Shown: positions 20,860 through 30,399, counted from the stretch's first letter. The stretch: 64,000 nt of DNA from Alcaligenaceae bacterium (GCA_013416485.1 JACCEO010000010.1:47371-111370), one strand, 5' to 3'. Notes: generated by a model from the letters alone, not told the origin. Numbers and translations: made by a program.

Positions 20860-21880
20860 AGCGATAACGAGGGTCGGCTTGTAAGACATTCCAGTCTAGA
20901 CCTGGCTGAACAGGCATCAAGCGGCGGATACGCGCAGCCGCCACTGGGTTATGCGGAATATCCAAACGGCTTAGCAGGTCATCAGCCAGATCAGGCCGGT
21001 TACACACCAAGACCATATCGCAACCTGCTTGTAAAGCCGCTAGGGCTCGGGCCAGTATATCGCCGGCGACTGTAGCGCCTTCCATAGTCAAGTCATCAGA
21101 AAACACTACACCATCATAGGCCAGTTGCTCACGCAATATGGTTTGTATCCAATAACGAGAAAAGCCAGCCGGCGCAGGATCAACTTCAGGATAGATAACA
21201 TGAGCAGGCATTACTGATGGCAGCACCATATCGCCCAGCCAGTCATAAGGCGCAGCATCCTGCTGCAAGATGTCATCCAGACTACGGGTATCAATGGGAA
21301 TGGCGTGATGTGAGTCAGCCTCTACTGCACCATGCCCTGGGAAATGCTTACCGCAGGCAGCCATACCCCCCAACATCAGCCCTTGTATCAAGGCACGAGC
21401 CAATTGTGCAACCACGGCAGGGTCACGACCAAAAGACCGGTCGCCTATGACTTGGCTAACGCCGTAATCCAAATCCAGCACGGGCGTAAAACTTAGGTCC
21501 ACACCGCAGGCACGCAATTCTGCGGCTAGCACATAGCCTGCCTCTGTCGCCAAGCGCAACGCCCTATTGTGATCTTCTTGCCATAACTGCCCCAGAGCGG
21601 CCATGGAAGGAATCTGGGTAAAACCATCGCTACGAAACCGCTGTACCCGACCACCCTCGTGATCGACGGCGATCAGCAAAGGCTCTTGACGCAGTACATG
21701 TATGGCGTGACACAGCTCGGTCAATTGCTGTCGGTTTTCAAAGTTGCGTGTAAAGAGTATTACCCCGCCCACTAAAGGATGACGCAGACGATCACGCTCA
21801 TGGTCTGTTAGCGTGGTGCCTTGAACGTCAACCATGACGGGACCTGGAGGCAATACTGTGGGTGTAGTGTGTATATTCAT
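20822..21880 (-). CDS. nagZ: Beta-N-acetylhexosaminidase (peptidoglycan recycling)
   Basis: This 352-residue cytosolic glycoside hydrolase family 3 enzyme removes GlcNAc from 1,6-anhydroMurNAc-peptides. The catalytic region [18 protein letters not shown] holds the family's Asp-His pair. [10 protein letters not shown] gives the nucleophile Asp, and [12 protein letters not shown] is also typical. It overlaps acpS by 4 bp and uvrC downstream, so it is a tightly coupled operon member. Confidence 0.97.
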   Translation of the reverse strand: MNIHTTPTVLPPGPVMVDVQGTTLTDHERDRLRHPLVGGVILFTRNFENRQQLTELCHAIHVLRQEPLLIAVDHEGGRVQRFRSDGFTQIPSMAALGQLWQEDHNRALRLATEAGYVLAAELRACGVDLSFTPVLDLDYGVSQVIGDRSFGRDPAVVAQLARALIQGLMLGGMAACGKHFPGHGAVEADSHHAIPIDTRSLDDILQQDAAPYDWLGDMVLPSVMPAHVIYPEVDPAPAGFSRYWIQTILREQLAYDGVVFSDDLTMEGATVAGDILARALAALQAGCDMVLVCNRPDLADDLLSRLDIPHNPVAAARIRRLMPVQPGLDWNVLQADPRYRYARRLQSEIISR

Positions 21881-22329
21881 AAAGTAGTAGATGTGTTACT
21901 AGAATAATGGCTGGGCAGTGCATTAACGACTACAAATGCCGCCACCATATCGCTTTCATCAGTCACGGTCACATGCGCTTCGCCAAATCGTTGGGCATAC
22001 CAGGATGCCAGGGGTTCGCTAAGCATCACACCAGGCTTGCCACTAACTTGATTCAAGGTTTGCATGCGTGACCAAGCCATAGGACTGCGCATACCCAAGC
22101 CTATGGCTTTGGAAAAGGCTTCTTTCGCAGCAAAGCGTGTAGCCAGATACCGTATACCACGCTGAGCATCACGCGCAAACCTGCGCTGAAAGACCACGAT
22201 TTCTTCAGGGCCCAATATACGTTGAATAAATTTCTGTCCGTGCCGGGCATAGACCTGCGTAACGCGGTCTACCCGCAACAAATCCACCCCTATGCCCGCT
22301 ACCCCATGCATTACTGGTCCGGTCATCAT
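21877..22329 (-). CDS. acpS: Holo-[acyl-carrier-protein] synthase
   Basis: This 150-residue enzyme moves 4'-phosphopantetheine from CoA to ACP. The two AcpS signatures are present: GIGVDLLRVDRV with the Mg2+ Asp and TRFAAKEAFSKAIGLG with the Glu and Lys. It overlaps nagZ by 4 bp. In many betaproteobacteria pdxJ precedes acpS; here a paaG-like gene does, 31 bp upstream. Confidence 0.96.
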   Translation of the reverse strand: MMTGPVMHGVAGIGVDLLRVDRVTQVYARHGQKFIQRILGPEEIVVFQRRFARDAQRGIRYLATRFAAKEAFSKAIGLGMRSPMAWSRMQTLNQVSGKPGVMLSEPLASWYAQRFGEAHVTVTDESDMVAAFVVVNALPSHYSSNTSTTL

Positions 22330-22360
22330 GCTTACCCCTCTTATTCGAGTCTACCGCTGA

Positions 22361-23149
22361 TCATTGTCCTTTAAAGACTGGCTCGCGCTTATTCATAAAA
22401 GCAGACACCCCTTCAGCATAGTCTTCGCTGGCACCTAACTCACGCATCAACTCAGTTTCCAAGTCCAGCTGTTGATCCAAGGTATTGGTCAAACTGGCAT
22501 TGAGTGCCTGCTTGGTATAGGCCAAGCCCTTTGTGGCTGCGTTCGCAAAGTGCTGGGCCAATTCGTCCAGACGGGCACTGAACGCCTCGTCTTCTACGCA
22601 CTCCCAGATCAAACCCCAGTCTTGGGCTTGCTGAGCACTAAGCTTATTACCCAACATGGCCAGACCAGCCGCACGCGCTGACCCCACCAAACGAGGCAGC
22701 ACATAGGTACCGCCCGTGTCAGGCAATAGCCCCAAACGACAAAAAGCCTGGATGAAGCTAGCGGATTTACAAGCGATCACGATATCACCAGCCAAGGCCA
22801 GGTTCGCACCCGCCCCTGCAGCAACACCATTGACCCCCACCACCACTGGCATAGGCAAGGCCCGTAAACGTCGCACCAAAGGCGCATAGTAGGCATCTAT
22901 CGTATCGCCCAAGTCAACCGGAGCGCCACCTGCATTAGGATCGCGTTCGGACAAGTCCTGACCAGCACAAAAGCCACGGCCATTACCTGTAATCACCAAC
23001 ACCCTGGCGCCTTCCGTTTCAACCCGTGTCAAAGCAGCCGCCAGTTCTTGATGCATACTAGCTGTAAAACTATTGAGCTTTTCTGGCCGATTCAAGGTAA
23101 TACGGGCTATACCCTGATCCAACTGAAACTGTATGCTGAGATTTTCCAT
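22361..23149 (-). CDS. paaG: Enoyl-CoA hydratase/isomerase, PaaG-like
   Basis: This 262-residue crotonase-fold protein resembles PaaG, which isomerises ring-1,2-epoxyphenylacetyl-CoA to the oxepin form. Visible are NGRGFCAGQDLSERD (oxyanion hole) and NGVAAGAGANLALAGDIV. LGLLPDTGGTYVLPRLVG carries the catalytic Asp typical of PaaG rather than the Glu of hydratases. No other paa genes are adjacent, so the substrate could be another 2-enoyl-CoA. It precedes acpS in the same direction. Confidence 0.85.
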   Translation of the reverse strand: MENLSIQFQLDQGIARITLNRPEKLNSFTASMHQELAAALTRVETEGARVLVITGNGRGFCAGQDLSERDPNAGGAPVDLGDTIDAYYAPLVRRLRALPMPVVVGVNGVAAGAGANLALAGDIVIACKSASFIQAFCRLGLLPDTGGTYVLPRLVGSARAAGLAMLGNKLSAQQAQDWGLIWECVEDEAFSARLDELAQHFANAATKGLAYTKQALNASLTNTLDQQLDLETELMRELGASEDYAEGVSAFMNKREPVFKGQ

Positions 23150-23210
23150 GCAAGCCTCGTGTAATTAATAGACTCAGAAACAAAACTGCTGTTAGCAGTT
23201 TTATACTGGC

Positions 23211-23756
23211 TTATAGCTTGATGAAGTGCTCGCGGTAATGCTTGAGTTCTTCAATGGACTCATAAATATCAGCCAACGCTTCGTGCTTGCTATGTTTAAC
23301 AAAGCTTTTATAGACTTCCGGTTTCCAGCGCATAGAAAGTTCTTTGAGCGTACTAACATCCAGATTGCGATAGTGGAAGTATGCTTCTAAACGAGGCATG
23401 TACTTGACCATAAACCGCCTGTCTTGACCTATGGTATTGCCGCACATAGGGGACTTCCCTTCTGGTACATGCAGTGCAAGAAACGCTAGTAGTTGCTCTT
23501 CAGCCTGCGTTTCAGTCAAAGCAGATGCTTTGATTTTAGGAATCAGGCCACTTTTTGCATGAGTAGACTGGTTCCATTTATCCATAGCGTCTAATAGTTC
23601 GTCGCTTTGGTGTATAACCAATACAGGGCCTTCCGCCACAAGGGTAAGGTCTGCTTCAGTAATAACCACTGCAACCTCGATAATGCGTTCCTTTTCTGGA
23701 TCTAGACCGGTCATTTCCATGTCTAGCCAAATTAAACGCTGATCTTTTACCGCCAT
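23211..23756 (-). CDS. orn: Oligoribonuclease
   Basis: This 181-residue DEDDh 3'-5' exonuclease degrades 2-5 nt RNAs (and pGpG). Visible motifs are [18 protein letters not shown] (Asp/Glu of motif I), [16 protein letters not shown] (motif II) and [14 protein letters not shown] (motif III with His). The frame is open to 23798, but the ATG at 23756 (MAVKDQRL) has a strong RBS AAGGAAAG and the normal length. It is divergent from the M48 protease gene, 48 bp away. Confidence 0.97.
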   Translation of the reverse strand: MAVKDQRLIWLDMEMTGLDPEKERIIEVAVVITEADLTLVAEGPVLVIHQSDELLDAMDKWNQSTHAKSGLIPKIKASALTETQAEEQLLAFLALHVPEGKSPMCGNTIGQDRRFMVKYMPRLEAYFHYRNLDVSTLKELSMRWKPEVYKSFVKHSKHEALADIYESIEELKHYREHFIKL

Positions 23757-23804
23757 ATAATCTTTCCTTAAAACTATAGATTTTCGCACACGGCTCATTT
23801 TTAT

Positions 23805-25052
23805 ATGTTTACCTTGCTGTTTATCGCTTTTTTGCTGACAGATGTGCTACTGCGTTTCTGGCTGGCATCCCGACAACTACGCCACGTTATTAGGCATAGG
23901 GATAAAGTGCCGCCTGAATTTTCCGAACGCATAGGACTATACAGCCACCAGCGTGCTGCCGACTATACCGTTGCCAAAATAAGATTCTCCATGCTGGAAC
24001 ACATCACCGAAGCTGCGGTATTGATAGGGTTCACATTGCTGGGTGGCTTACAGTTTATTGACTTGCACTTGGGCAAGTTGATCGCCAACGAAATGTGGCG
24101 TCAGTTGGCACTGATAGCTGCAGTACTAGCCATAATGGGTGTAATTGGCTTACCTTTTTCTGTCTGGCGAAAATTCAAACTGGAAGCCCGCTTTGGTTTT
24201 AATCGGGTAACACCGCGCCTATTCATTGTAGACTCCCTTAAGACCTTGCTGCTAGTGCTGCTGTTCGGCACGCCACTTGCCGCTGGCGTCCTATGGATAA
24301 TGGGAAATACAGGTACCAGCTGGGTGATCTGGGCCTGGGCAACCTGGGTAGTATTCAATGTGCTCATACTCTGGCTATTCCCTACCCTAATTGCTCCCAT
24401 GTTTAACAAGTTCACGCCACTGGACAACCCGGAAATGACGCAGCGTATACATAGCCTGGCTCAACGTTGCGGCTTTAGCCTGGACTCGTTGATGGTCATG
24501 GACGGCTCCAGACGCTCTGCACACGGCAATGCATACTTCACAGGATTTGGAAAATCACGCCGTATTGTGTTTTTTGATACCTTACTTGCACGGCTCAACG
24601 CAGATGAAATCGAAGCCGTATTAGCCCATGAACTGGCGCACTTCAAACATAAACACATACTAAAGCGCATGGCCATTAACTTTGTGTTGGCACTAGTCTT
24701 TTTTATGCTGTTAGGCTGGCTATCAAACCAGGTCTGGTTTTATGTCGAACTCGGTGTACTGCCACAGTTGGGACGGCCCAACGACGCATTAGCCTTAGTC
24801 TTATTTTTCATGGTAATCCCAGTATTTACCTTTTGGGTATCCCCCCTGTTTAGCTGGCTATCACGCCGCGATGAATACCAGGCCGACCGCTACGCTGCAA
24901 CGCAAAGCTCAGCACCTGCCCTAGTGTCCGCACTCATTAAACTGTATGACGACAACGCCGCTACCCTAACCCCCGACCCACTGCACTCGGCTTTCTACGA
25001 TAGCCATCCTCCCGCCATACTAAGAATTCAACGCCTTATTAATAATGACTAA
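23805..25052 (+). CDS. M48 family metallopeptidase (Ste24/CAAX-protease-like)
   Basis: This 415-residue inner-membrane zinc protease has several TM helices (about 1-20, 62-80, 100-120, 145-205, 290-345). The zinc motif HELAH is in [13 protein letters not shown] (about 273), and the third zinc ligand Glu lies in [13 protein letters not shown]-terminal extension and motif spacing fit Ste24-type M48A rather than HtpX. In bacteria such enzymes act in envelope quality control; the substrate is unknown. It overlaps rsgA by 8 bp, so the two are one operon. Confidence 0.9.
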   Translation: MFTLLFIAFLLTDVLLRFWLASRQLRHVIRHRDKVPPEFSERIGLYSHQRAADYTVAKIRFSMLEHITEAAVLIGFTLLGGLQFIDLHLGKLIANEMWRQLALIAAVLAIMGVIGLPFSVWRKFKLEARFGFNRVTPRLFIVDSLKTLLLVLLFGTPLAAGVLWIMGNTGTSWVIWAWATWVVFNVLILWLFPTLIAPMFNKFTPLDNPEMTQRIHSLAQRCGFSLDSLMVMDGSRRSAHGNAYFTGFGKSRRIVFFDTLLARLNADEIEAVLAHELAHFKHKHILKRMAINFVLALVFFMLLGWLSNQVWFYVELGVLPQLGRPNDALALVLFFMVIPVFTFWVSPLFSWLSRRDEYQADRYAATQSSAPALVSALIKLYDDNAATLTPDPLHSAFYDSHPPAILRIQRLINND

Positions 25053-25953
25053 AACCCAAGCCACCCCACAGGGGCTGATCGTGGCCGCTCACGGCCGCCA
25101 CTACACCGTCGAGATGGCCGATGGTAGTCTTAGAAAATGTTTTCCTCGTGGAAAAAAAGGCGGCCCAACTGTTGGCGATAAGGTCGAAATTACGCCTGAA
25201 GGCAGTAATGAAGGCTCTATAGATCGTGTGCTAGAGCGGCGCAATCTGCTGTATAGATCCGACGATATGCGCACCAAGCAATTTGCTGCCAATGTGGATC
25301 AGCTATTGATCGTGGTTGCGCCAGAACCTTTGTTCTCAGCCGACCTGACTGGTCGCGCCTTGGTGGCTGCCAGGAGCGTAGGCATCGCCCCTATAATCAT
25401 TCTGAACAAAGCCGACCTGACAACCCACCTGCAGCGCGCACGCGAACGTTTAACCGACCTGGAAGCCCTAGGCGTACACATCATAGAGCTAAGCGCCCTG
25501 GACCCTGAACAAACTCGCGCCACCCTACTACCTGTATTACGTGGCAAATGCAGTTTGCTACTGGGCCAAAGTGGCATGGGTAAATCTACCGTACTAAATG
25601 CCCTGGTTCCGGATGCTCGTGCTCACACCCAAGAACACTCGCAAGCACTAGGCGCTGGCAAACACACAACAACCAGTACCCGGCTATATCACTTACCTGA
25701 CTTAAGTGGCGACATTATTGACTCTCCTGGTTTCCAAGCATTTGGCTTATCGCACCTAAGCCCTAGCGAAATAGAACAAGGCTTTCCTGAATTTGCCGAA
25801 CCTATACAACACTGCCGTTTTTATAATTGCAGCCATAGGCACGAACCTGGCTGTGGGATTTTGGCGGCCTTGGAAAGTGGCCAAATCAGCACCGAGAGGC
25901 ATGAACTGTACCAACGCATACTGGCTGAAAATGAGTCTCGTAGCCGCTACTAA
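25045..25953 (+). CDS. rsgA: Ribosome small-subunit-dependent GTPase RsgA (YjeQ)
   Basis: This 302-residue circularly permuted GTPase acts in late 30S maturation. An OB-fold comes first (about 10-75). The G domain follows in the permuted order: G4 NKAD (about 127), then G1 GQSGMGKST, then G3 DSPGF. A C-terminal zinc region CRFYNCSHRHEPGC closes the protein. It overlaps the upstream protease gene and abuts convergent nudL. Confidence 0.97.
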   Translation: MTKTQATPQGLIVAAHGRHYTVEMADGSLRKCFPRGKKGGPTVGDKVEITPEGSNEGSIDRVLERRNLLYRSDDMRTKQFAANVDQLLIVVAPEPLFSADLTGRALVAARSVGIAPIIILNKADLTTHLQRARERLTDLEALGVHIIELSALDPEQTRATLLPVLRGKCSLLLGQSGMGKSTVLNALVPDARAHTQEHSQALGAGKHTTTSTRLYHLPDLSGDIIDSPGFQAFGLSHLSPSEIEQGFPEFAEPIQHCRFYNCSHRHEPGCGILAALESGQISTERHELYQRILAENESRSRY

Positions 25954-26739
25954 TTAAAGCGGTGGTATTTTGCCGACAGGTGGGTGGGCCTCAAGCACAG
26001 AGGTCGCCCCCCGATCACTTGACTGCGCTGCCGCCAAATAATGGTAAAAGTTACGTATCAAGGCTGCTGTTGCACCCCAGATAAAATGAGACTGCCAGGT
26101 AATGGAAAAATAATACCTGTCGTTGCCGTTAGCTAAATGTGCTTTATGCAGATGGTGTTCGGCCGTATCCATCAGGACCGCCAAAGGAACCTCAAAGACT
26201 TCCGCCACCTCGCTTTTATCGGGGGTCACGGTAAAGCCTGGACGCAGTTCACCGATGACTGGTGTCATAGTAAAACCTGTGGTGGTCAGCAAACCAGGCT
26301 GTGTCCCTAGCGGATGTATGAATTCTGGATCGACACCAATTTCCTCGTGGGTTTCGCGCACTGCTGCCGCCACTTCATCGGCATCATTGTCTTCAATACG
26401 CCCACCAGGAAAACACACCTGCCCTGCATGGTCATACAAATGCAAGGCTCGCTGGGTAAACAATACGTGCAGCCCGGTAGGCCTTTGGACCAAGGGCATA
26501 AATACCGCAGCATGCACCACATTGTCGTAATGGCAGTTATCCACCAAGAAAGAACTGGCGAATAAAGGCTCTACCTGCCACTGTATTGGCCGCAAAAATG
26601 CCGAGCTGATGAAATCCAGTTGCAAAGACGCCGGATCTAAACGCTGCAGCACAGGGCTGGGGACTATGGGCTGTTTGCTAGGGTCGAAACTGGGTGTGAC
26701 TATGCGACCTGCCCGACGAATTTGTGTGCTTGACGACAT
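25954..26739 (-). CDS. Nudix hydrolase, CoA pyrophosphatase-like
   Basis: This 261-residue protein has a complete Nudix box GGRIEDNDADEVAAAVRETHEEIG (G-x5-E-x7-REU-x-EE-x-G). Ahead of it lies the NudL/YeaB-type LLFTQRALHLYDHAGQVCFPGG motif (LLTxRxxxLxxHxGQVxFPGG), which marks CoA pyrophosphatases. It probably trims CoA or related nucleotides. Its stop abuts the rsgA stop, and a terminator separates it from rplS upstream. Confidence 0.9.
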   Translation of the reverse strand: MSSSTQIRRAGRIVTPSFDPSKQPIVPSPVLQRLDPASLQLDFISSAFLRPIQWQVEPLFASSFLVDNCHYDNVVHAAVFMPLVQRPTGLHVLFTQRALHLYDHAGQVCFPGGRIEDNDADEVAAAVRETHEEIGVDPEFIHPLGTQPGLLTTTGFTMTPVIGELRPGFTVTPDKSEVAEVFEVPLAVLMDTAEHHLHKAHLANGNDRYYFSITWQSHFIWGATAALIRNFYHYLAAAQSSDRGATSVLEAHPPVGKIPPL

Positions 26740-26750
26740 AAAGTGCTTAT

Positions 26751-26780
26751 AAAAAAAGGCACCCCAATGGGTGCCTTTTT
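26751..26780 (-). terminator. Rho-independent terminator of rplS
   Basis: AAAAAGGCACCC and GGGTGCCTTTTT form a strong stem with loop CAAT. The minus strand then runs into T7. Located just after the rplS stop. Confidence 0.92.
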
Positions 26781-26796
26781 GGTGCTGTCGCGCTGC

Positions 26797-27213
26797 TTAG
26801 CTAGCGTTGGCTGCTGCAGCTGCGGCTGCTTTCTCCGCTGCCTTTTTAGGGTTGCGGACCAATTTTTCTTTAATGCGAGCAGCTTTACCCGAACGACTGC
26901 GCAAGTAGTAAAGTTTAGCACGACGTACATCGCCACGGCGTTTTACTTCAATACTGGCAATTTGTGGGGAGTACAGTTGGAAAGTACGCTCGACAGCTTC
27001 GCCCGAAGAAATTTTACGAACAATAAAGGAAGAGTTCAAACCACGAGTGCGTTTAGCGATAACCACACCTTCGTAAGCCTGAACACGCTTACGCGCGCCT
27101 TCGACAACGTTAACGTTAACAACTACGGTATCGCCAGGGCCAAATACAGGCTTGGGCTGGTCGCCGGTTAGACGGGCGATTTCTTCTTGTTCAAGAAGTT
27201 CAATCAAATTCAC
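26797..27213 (-). CDS. rplS: 50S ribosomal protein L19
   Basis: This 138-residue L19 shows [49 protein letters not shown] and GKAARIKEK. The frame is open to an ATG at 27237, but a GTG at 27211-27213 ([15 protein letters not shown]) has a good CTGGAG 9-13 bp upstream and gives the N-terminus usual for L19. The C-terminal Ala-rich tail ([14 protein letters not shown]) is an extension. L19 normally ends rpsP-rimM-trmD-rplS; here the upstream gene is a small membrane ORF, so the usual operon is broken. Confidence 0.96.
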   Translation of the reverse strand: MNLIELLEQEEIARLTGDQPKPVFGPGDTVVVNVNVVEGARKRVQAYEGVVIAKRTRGLNSSFIVRKISSGEAVERTFQLYSPQIASIEVKRRGDVRRAKLYYLRSRSGKAARIKEKLVRNPKKAAEKAAAAAAANAS

Positions 27214-27323
27214 GGTAAAGACTCCAGGTTTCATCATGATGCTGGCGATTATTATTAATACCGCACAAACCAGCCAGAGGATGAGTTAAATAAGCCCACT
27301 AGTATATAACGAAACTAATTTTT

Positions 27324-27503
27324 TCAAAAGCCCCCCACTGCCCCCAACCACAATAAACCGGGGATCATGGCAGCCCATGCCGCTGCTAACACCACATCAG
27401 TAAGCATAGACGACCAATGCGGTGTGCCAATGCGTTTACGACTTACCCCAGATAATGAAGTAGACCCAAACCCAATGCGCCTTGTGCGATTGCTAGTATT
27501 CAT
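27324..27503 (-). CDS. Small membrane protein ORF (59 aa) behind tandem LexA-type boxes
   Basis: This ORF is short but has a good start: ATG at 27501-27503 with GGGG 7 bp upstream. The predicted 59-residue product has a basic N-terminal half (MNTSNRTRRIG, SRKRIGTPHW) and one hydrophobic C-terminal helix (about residues 35-57, MLTDVVLAAAWAAMIPGLLW) ending GAVGGF. That suggests an inner-membrane protein with a cytosolic basic tail. It is a separate unit, bounded by the peroxiredoxin terminator upstream and rplS downstream. Two CTGT-N8-ACAG sites lie 69-103 bp before the start, so SOS control is likely. By analogy it could be a division inhibitor or TisB/SidA-like protein; that is inference only. 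Confidence 0.6.
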   Translation of the reverse strand: MNTSNRTRRIGFGSTSLSGVSRKRIGTPHWSSMLTDVVLAAAWAAMIPGLLWLGAVGGF

Positions 27504-27571
27504 ATGCTATCCCCAATAATTATGATGATTTTCTACGCTGTATTTGCTGTGCTGTTAAGCAGGAACATATA

Positions 27572-27587
27572 CTGTATAAACACACAG
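27572..27587. promoter_or_regulatory. LexA-type SOS box 1 (CTGT-N8-ACAG)
   Basis: CTGTATAAACACACAG matches the proteobacterial LexA core CTGT-N8-ACAG exactly, with TA before it as in the extended consensus. It is proximal to the small ORF. Confidence 0.75.
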
Positions 27588-27590
27588 CTA

Positions 27591-27606
27591 CTGTATAAAA
27601 TAACAG
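27591..27606. promoter_or_regulatory. LexA-type SOS box 2 (CTGT-N8-ACAG)
   Basis: CTGTATAAAATAACAG is a second exact core match, 19 bp from the first (about two helical turns). Paired sites are typical of tightly repressed SOS genes. Confidence 0.75.
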
Positions 27607-27649
27607 CTATCATTGCAAGCCATATTTACTGAGCTTGGGGTAAAAGCAA

Positions 27650-27675
27650 CAAAGCCTCGCATAAGCGAGGCTTTG
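27650..27675 (-). terminator. Terminator of the peroxiredoxin gene
   Basis: CAAAGCCTCGC (27650-27660) and GCGAGGCTTTG (27665-27675) form a perfect 11-bp stem with loop ATAA. T-rich DNA follows on the minus strand. Confidence 0.8.
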
Positions 27676-27699
27676 TGAAACGACTAAAAATGCAACAGG

Positions 27700-28341
27700 T
27701 TACTTGTCAGGCTGTGGAGTAACGCGTAAATAGGGGCGAACCACTGTGTAGCCTTTAGGGAATTTTTCTTTAAGTACCGCTTCATCAGTAATTGAGGGAA
27801 CAATGATTACATCGTCACCATTCCTCCAGTTGACTGGTGTAGCAACGCTGTAATTATCCGTCAATTGCAAGGAATCAAGCACACGGATGATTTCATCAAA
27901 ATTACGACCAGTACTGGCAGGATAGGTCAGGGTAAGCCGCACTTTTTTTGCCGGGTCTATGATAAACACCGACCTTACAGTAGCAGTCGTACTAGCATTG
28001 GGATGTATCATGTCGTATAGGGTGGATACCTTACGATCCTCATCAGCCAATATAGGGTAATTAACCGTTGTCTTCTGGGTGTCGTTGATATCCTCTATCC
28101 ATTTCTTATGGGATTCGGCATCGTCAACAGAGACAGCAATTACTTTTGCATTACGTTTTGCGAACTCGCCTGAAACAATGGCGGTATAGCCTAGTTCGGT
28201 AGTGCAAACTGGCGTGAAGTCTGCCGGGTGGGAAAATAATACCCCCCAACTATCACCCAAGTAATCATAAAAATTAATAGGACCAGCAGAGGAAGCCTGA
28301 TCAAAGTTGGGCGCGGTATCGCCCAGGCGCAAAGTAGTCAT
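27700..28341 (-). CDS. 1-Cys peroxiredoxin (Prx6 type)
   Basis: This 213-residue thiol peroxidase carries the peroxidatic Cys in HPADFTPVCTTELG. After the thioredoxin fold there is the Prx6-type C-terminal domain (NWRNGDDVIIVPSITDE, with FPKGYTVVRPYLRVTPQP). No resolving Cys is visible, as in 1-Cys enzymes. It reduces H2O2 and organic peroxides. It stands as a single gene with its own terminator. Confidence 0.95.
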   Translation of the reverse strand: MTTLRLGDTAPNFDQASSAGPINFYDYLGDSWGVLFSHPADFTPVCTTELGYTAIVSGEFAKRNAKVIAVSVDDAESHKKWIEDINDTQKTTVNYPILADEDRKVSTLYDMIHPNASTTATVRSVFIIDPAKKVRLTLTYPASTGRNFDEIIRVLDSLQLTDNYSVATPVNWRNGDDVIIVPSITDEAVLKEKFPKGYTVVRPYLRVTPQPDK

Positions 28342-28455
28342 AGCAGATCTCTAGGTAAATGAAACAACGTACAGCTAACCTATATATTCTGCCAGCATGA
28401 ATACACAAAACAAAAGGCTTTTTATGTATTAACTTATTGCGCCTGGTGAAGCTGC

Positions 28456-30273
28456 TTACACCAAATGACCTGCGTATGCCGATGCCACCTGCCCTTCAAG
28501 AATGGACGTACGCAAGGCTTCAGCACGCGGTAAAATCTGGACCGCATAAAACACGCAAGTTGCCATTTTCTTGGTGTAAAAGCCGTTGGTTGTATCGGAT
28601 TGGTTTTTTTCAGCACACACTAACGCGGCCCTGCCCATTTGCCAGCCTGCGTGAGTAATCCCAGCCAGCATCAAATAAGGAACGCTACCTAGGAACACAG
28701 CACGCAAGTTATCGCGAGCAGTTTCCAACGCAAACAAAGTCACCTGTTGGTATGCAGCAATGCTGGCTTCCAAACGACGAGCAATTAATGCCAAACCACT
28801 GGCGTCAGACCCGCCCAATTTCGCCTTGGCTTCCAATTCGGAAACCGTTGCACGCATTTGTTCAACTAAAGCCTGGGCGACAGCACCACCATCACGCAAT
28901 ACTTTACGCCCTACAAAGTCATTTGACTGTATTGCGGTAGTACCTTCATAGATAGGCAATATACGGGCATCGCGGTAATGCTGAGCGGCTCCGGTTTCTT
29001 CTATAAAGCCCATGCCACCATGAACCTGCACTCCTAGGGAAGTAACTTCTAGGGACATTTCCGTAGAAAACCCCTTGATGATGGGTACCAGATATTCATA
29101 CAGTGCTTTATTTTGTGCACGGACTTCAGCATCGGCATGGTGATGAGACTTATCGTGGGCAGATGCTCCCACATAGGCCAAAGCACGGGCCCCTTCAGTT
29201 AAGGCACGCATAGTCAACAACATACGCTGGACATCAGGGTGGTTGATAATGGCCACTGGTCCTGATGAACCTTCCAATGCATTGCCCTGGACTCGCTCTT
29301 GGGCATAGCCTTGCGCCAATTGCAAAGCCCGCTCTGAGACGGCCACACCTTGTAGACCTACAGCATAACGAGCGGCGTTCATCATAATGAACATGTATTC
29401 CAAGCCGCGATTTTCCTGACCTACCAGGTAGCCAATAGCACCAGGACCGACTTCACCCTTGTCATCGCCATACAGTAATATAGCTGTAGGGCTGCCATGT
29501 ATACCCAGCTTATGTTCCAGCGAGGCGCACCAGACATCATTACGCGCCCCCAAAGAGCCATCTTCATTGATCAAGAATTTAGGAACAATGAATAGCGAAA
29601 TACCTTTTACACCTTTGGGTGCATCTGGGGTACGCGCCAGTACCAAATGGACAATATTTTCAGCAAGGTCATGTTCACCGTAGGTGATGAATATTTTTTG
29701 ACCTGATATACGATAACTGCCATCGTCTTGCAAGACAGCCTTGGCGTTAACCTGTGCTAAATCAGAACCCGCCTGTGGTTCAGTCAGGTTCATGGTGCCT
29801 GTCCAGCGGCCTTCCAGCATAGGTGGAATAAAACGTGACTGTTGTTCCGGCGTCCCTGCCGCCGTCAACGCTTCAATAACGCCATCTGTCAGCAAAGGGC
29901 ACAAGGAGAACGCCAGATTGGCAGCATTCATAGATTCACTGGCTGGCGCACCCACCAGCTTGGGCAGACCCTGCCCGCCCCATTCTGGGGAGTGCTGCAA
30001 ACCTTGCCATCCCCCTTCAGCAAAGTCCCGAAAGGCTTGTTTAAAACCCGGCGATGTTTGCACACCAGTTTCCGACCATATAGGGTGCTGGATATCACCA
30101 ACCTGGTTTAGCGGCGCTATCGCCTGCTCGACGAAACGGGCATTTTCTTCGAGTACCGCATCGACCACATCTTCCGAAACGTCCTCGAAGCCTGGCAAAG
30201 AGAGCACACCGTCTAAGTCGGCGAGGTCTTTCAGGACAAAACTAATATCTTGGGTTGGTGCGCGGTAACTCAC
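28456..30273 (-). CDS. Acyl-CoA dehydrogenase, long form with C-terminal extension
   Basis: This 605-residue flavoenzyme introduces the C2-C3 double bond in acyl-CoA and passes electrons to ETF. Features are MNLTEPQAGSDLAQVNAKA (FAD/substrate loop), ISGQKIFITYGEHDL, VQVHGGMGFIEETGAAQHYRDARILPIYEGTTAIQ (C-terminal FAD/acid region) and a further helical extension (about 470-605). The extension marks the DmdC/FadE12-like subgroup. The chain length is unknown. etfBA is 8 kb away on the same strand. Confidence 0.93.
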   Translation of the reverse strand: MSYRAPTQDISFVLKDLADLDGVLSLPGFEDVSEDVVDAVLEENARFVEQAIAPLNQVGDIQHPIWSETGVQTSPGFKQAFRDFAEGGWQGLQHSPEWGGQGLPKLVGAPASESMNAANLAFSLCPLLTDGVIEALTAAGTPEQQSRFIPPMLEGRWTGTMNLTEPQAGSDLAQVNAKAVLQDDGSYRISGQKIFITYGEHDLAENIVHLVLARTPDAPKGVKGISLFIVPKFLINEDGSLGARNDVWCASLEHKLGIHGSPTAILLYGDDKGEVGPGAIGYLVGQENRGLEYMFIMMNAARYAVGLQGVAVSERALQLAQGYAQERVQGNALEGSSGPVAIINHPDVQRMLLTMRALTEGARALAYVGASAHDKSHHHADAEVRAQNKALYEYLVPIIKGFSTEMSLEVTSLGVQVHGGMGFIEETGAAQHYRDARILPIYEGTTAIQSNDFVGRKVLRDGGAVAQALVEQMRATVSELEAKAKLGGSDASGLALIARRLEASIAAYQQVTLFALETARDNLRAVFLGSVPYLMLAGITHAGWQMGRAALVCAEKNQSDTTNGFYTKKMATCVFYAVQILPRAEALRTSILEGQVASAYAGHLV

Positions 30274-30399
30274 TTTATCTCCAGTATGTAAACAGCCAAA
30301 CAGTTATTTGAACTATCGTTATTAATGTGACGAACAAGGCGAATAGATCATTTTGCCATATATTTACACACGATAAGCCAGAAAACACCTAGAGAAAAG

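Larger units (their letters stand above)
27504..27649. other. Intergenic DNA with the SOS promoter
   Basis: Part of the 462-bp gap between the rplS frame and the peroxiredoxin gene that also holds the small ORF. It contains the tandem LexA-type boxes; each overlaps a TATACA -10-like element on the minus strand, so bound LexA would block RNA polymerase. No other ORF is visible. Confidence 0.6.
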
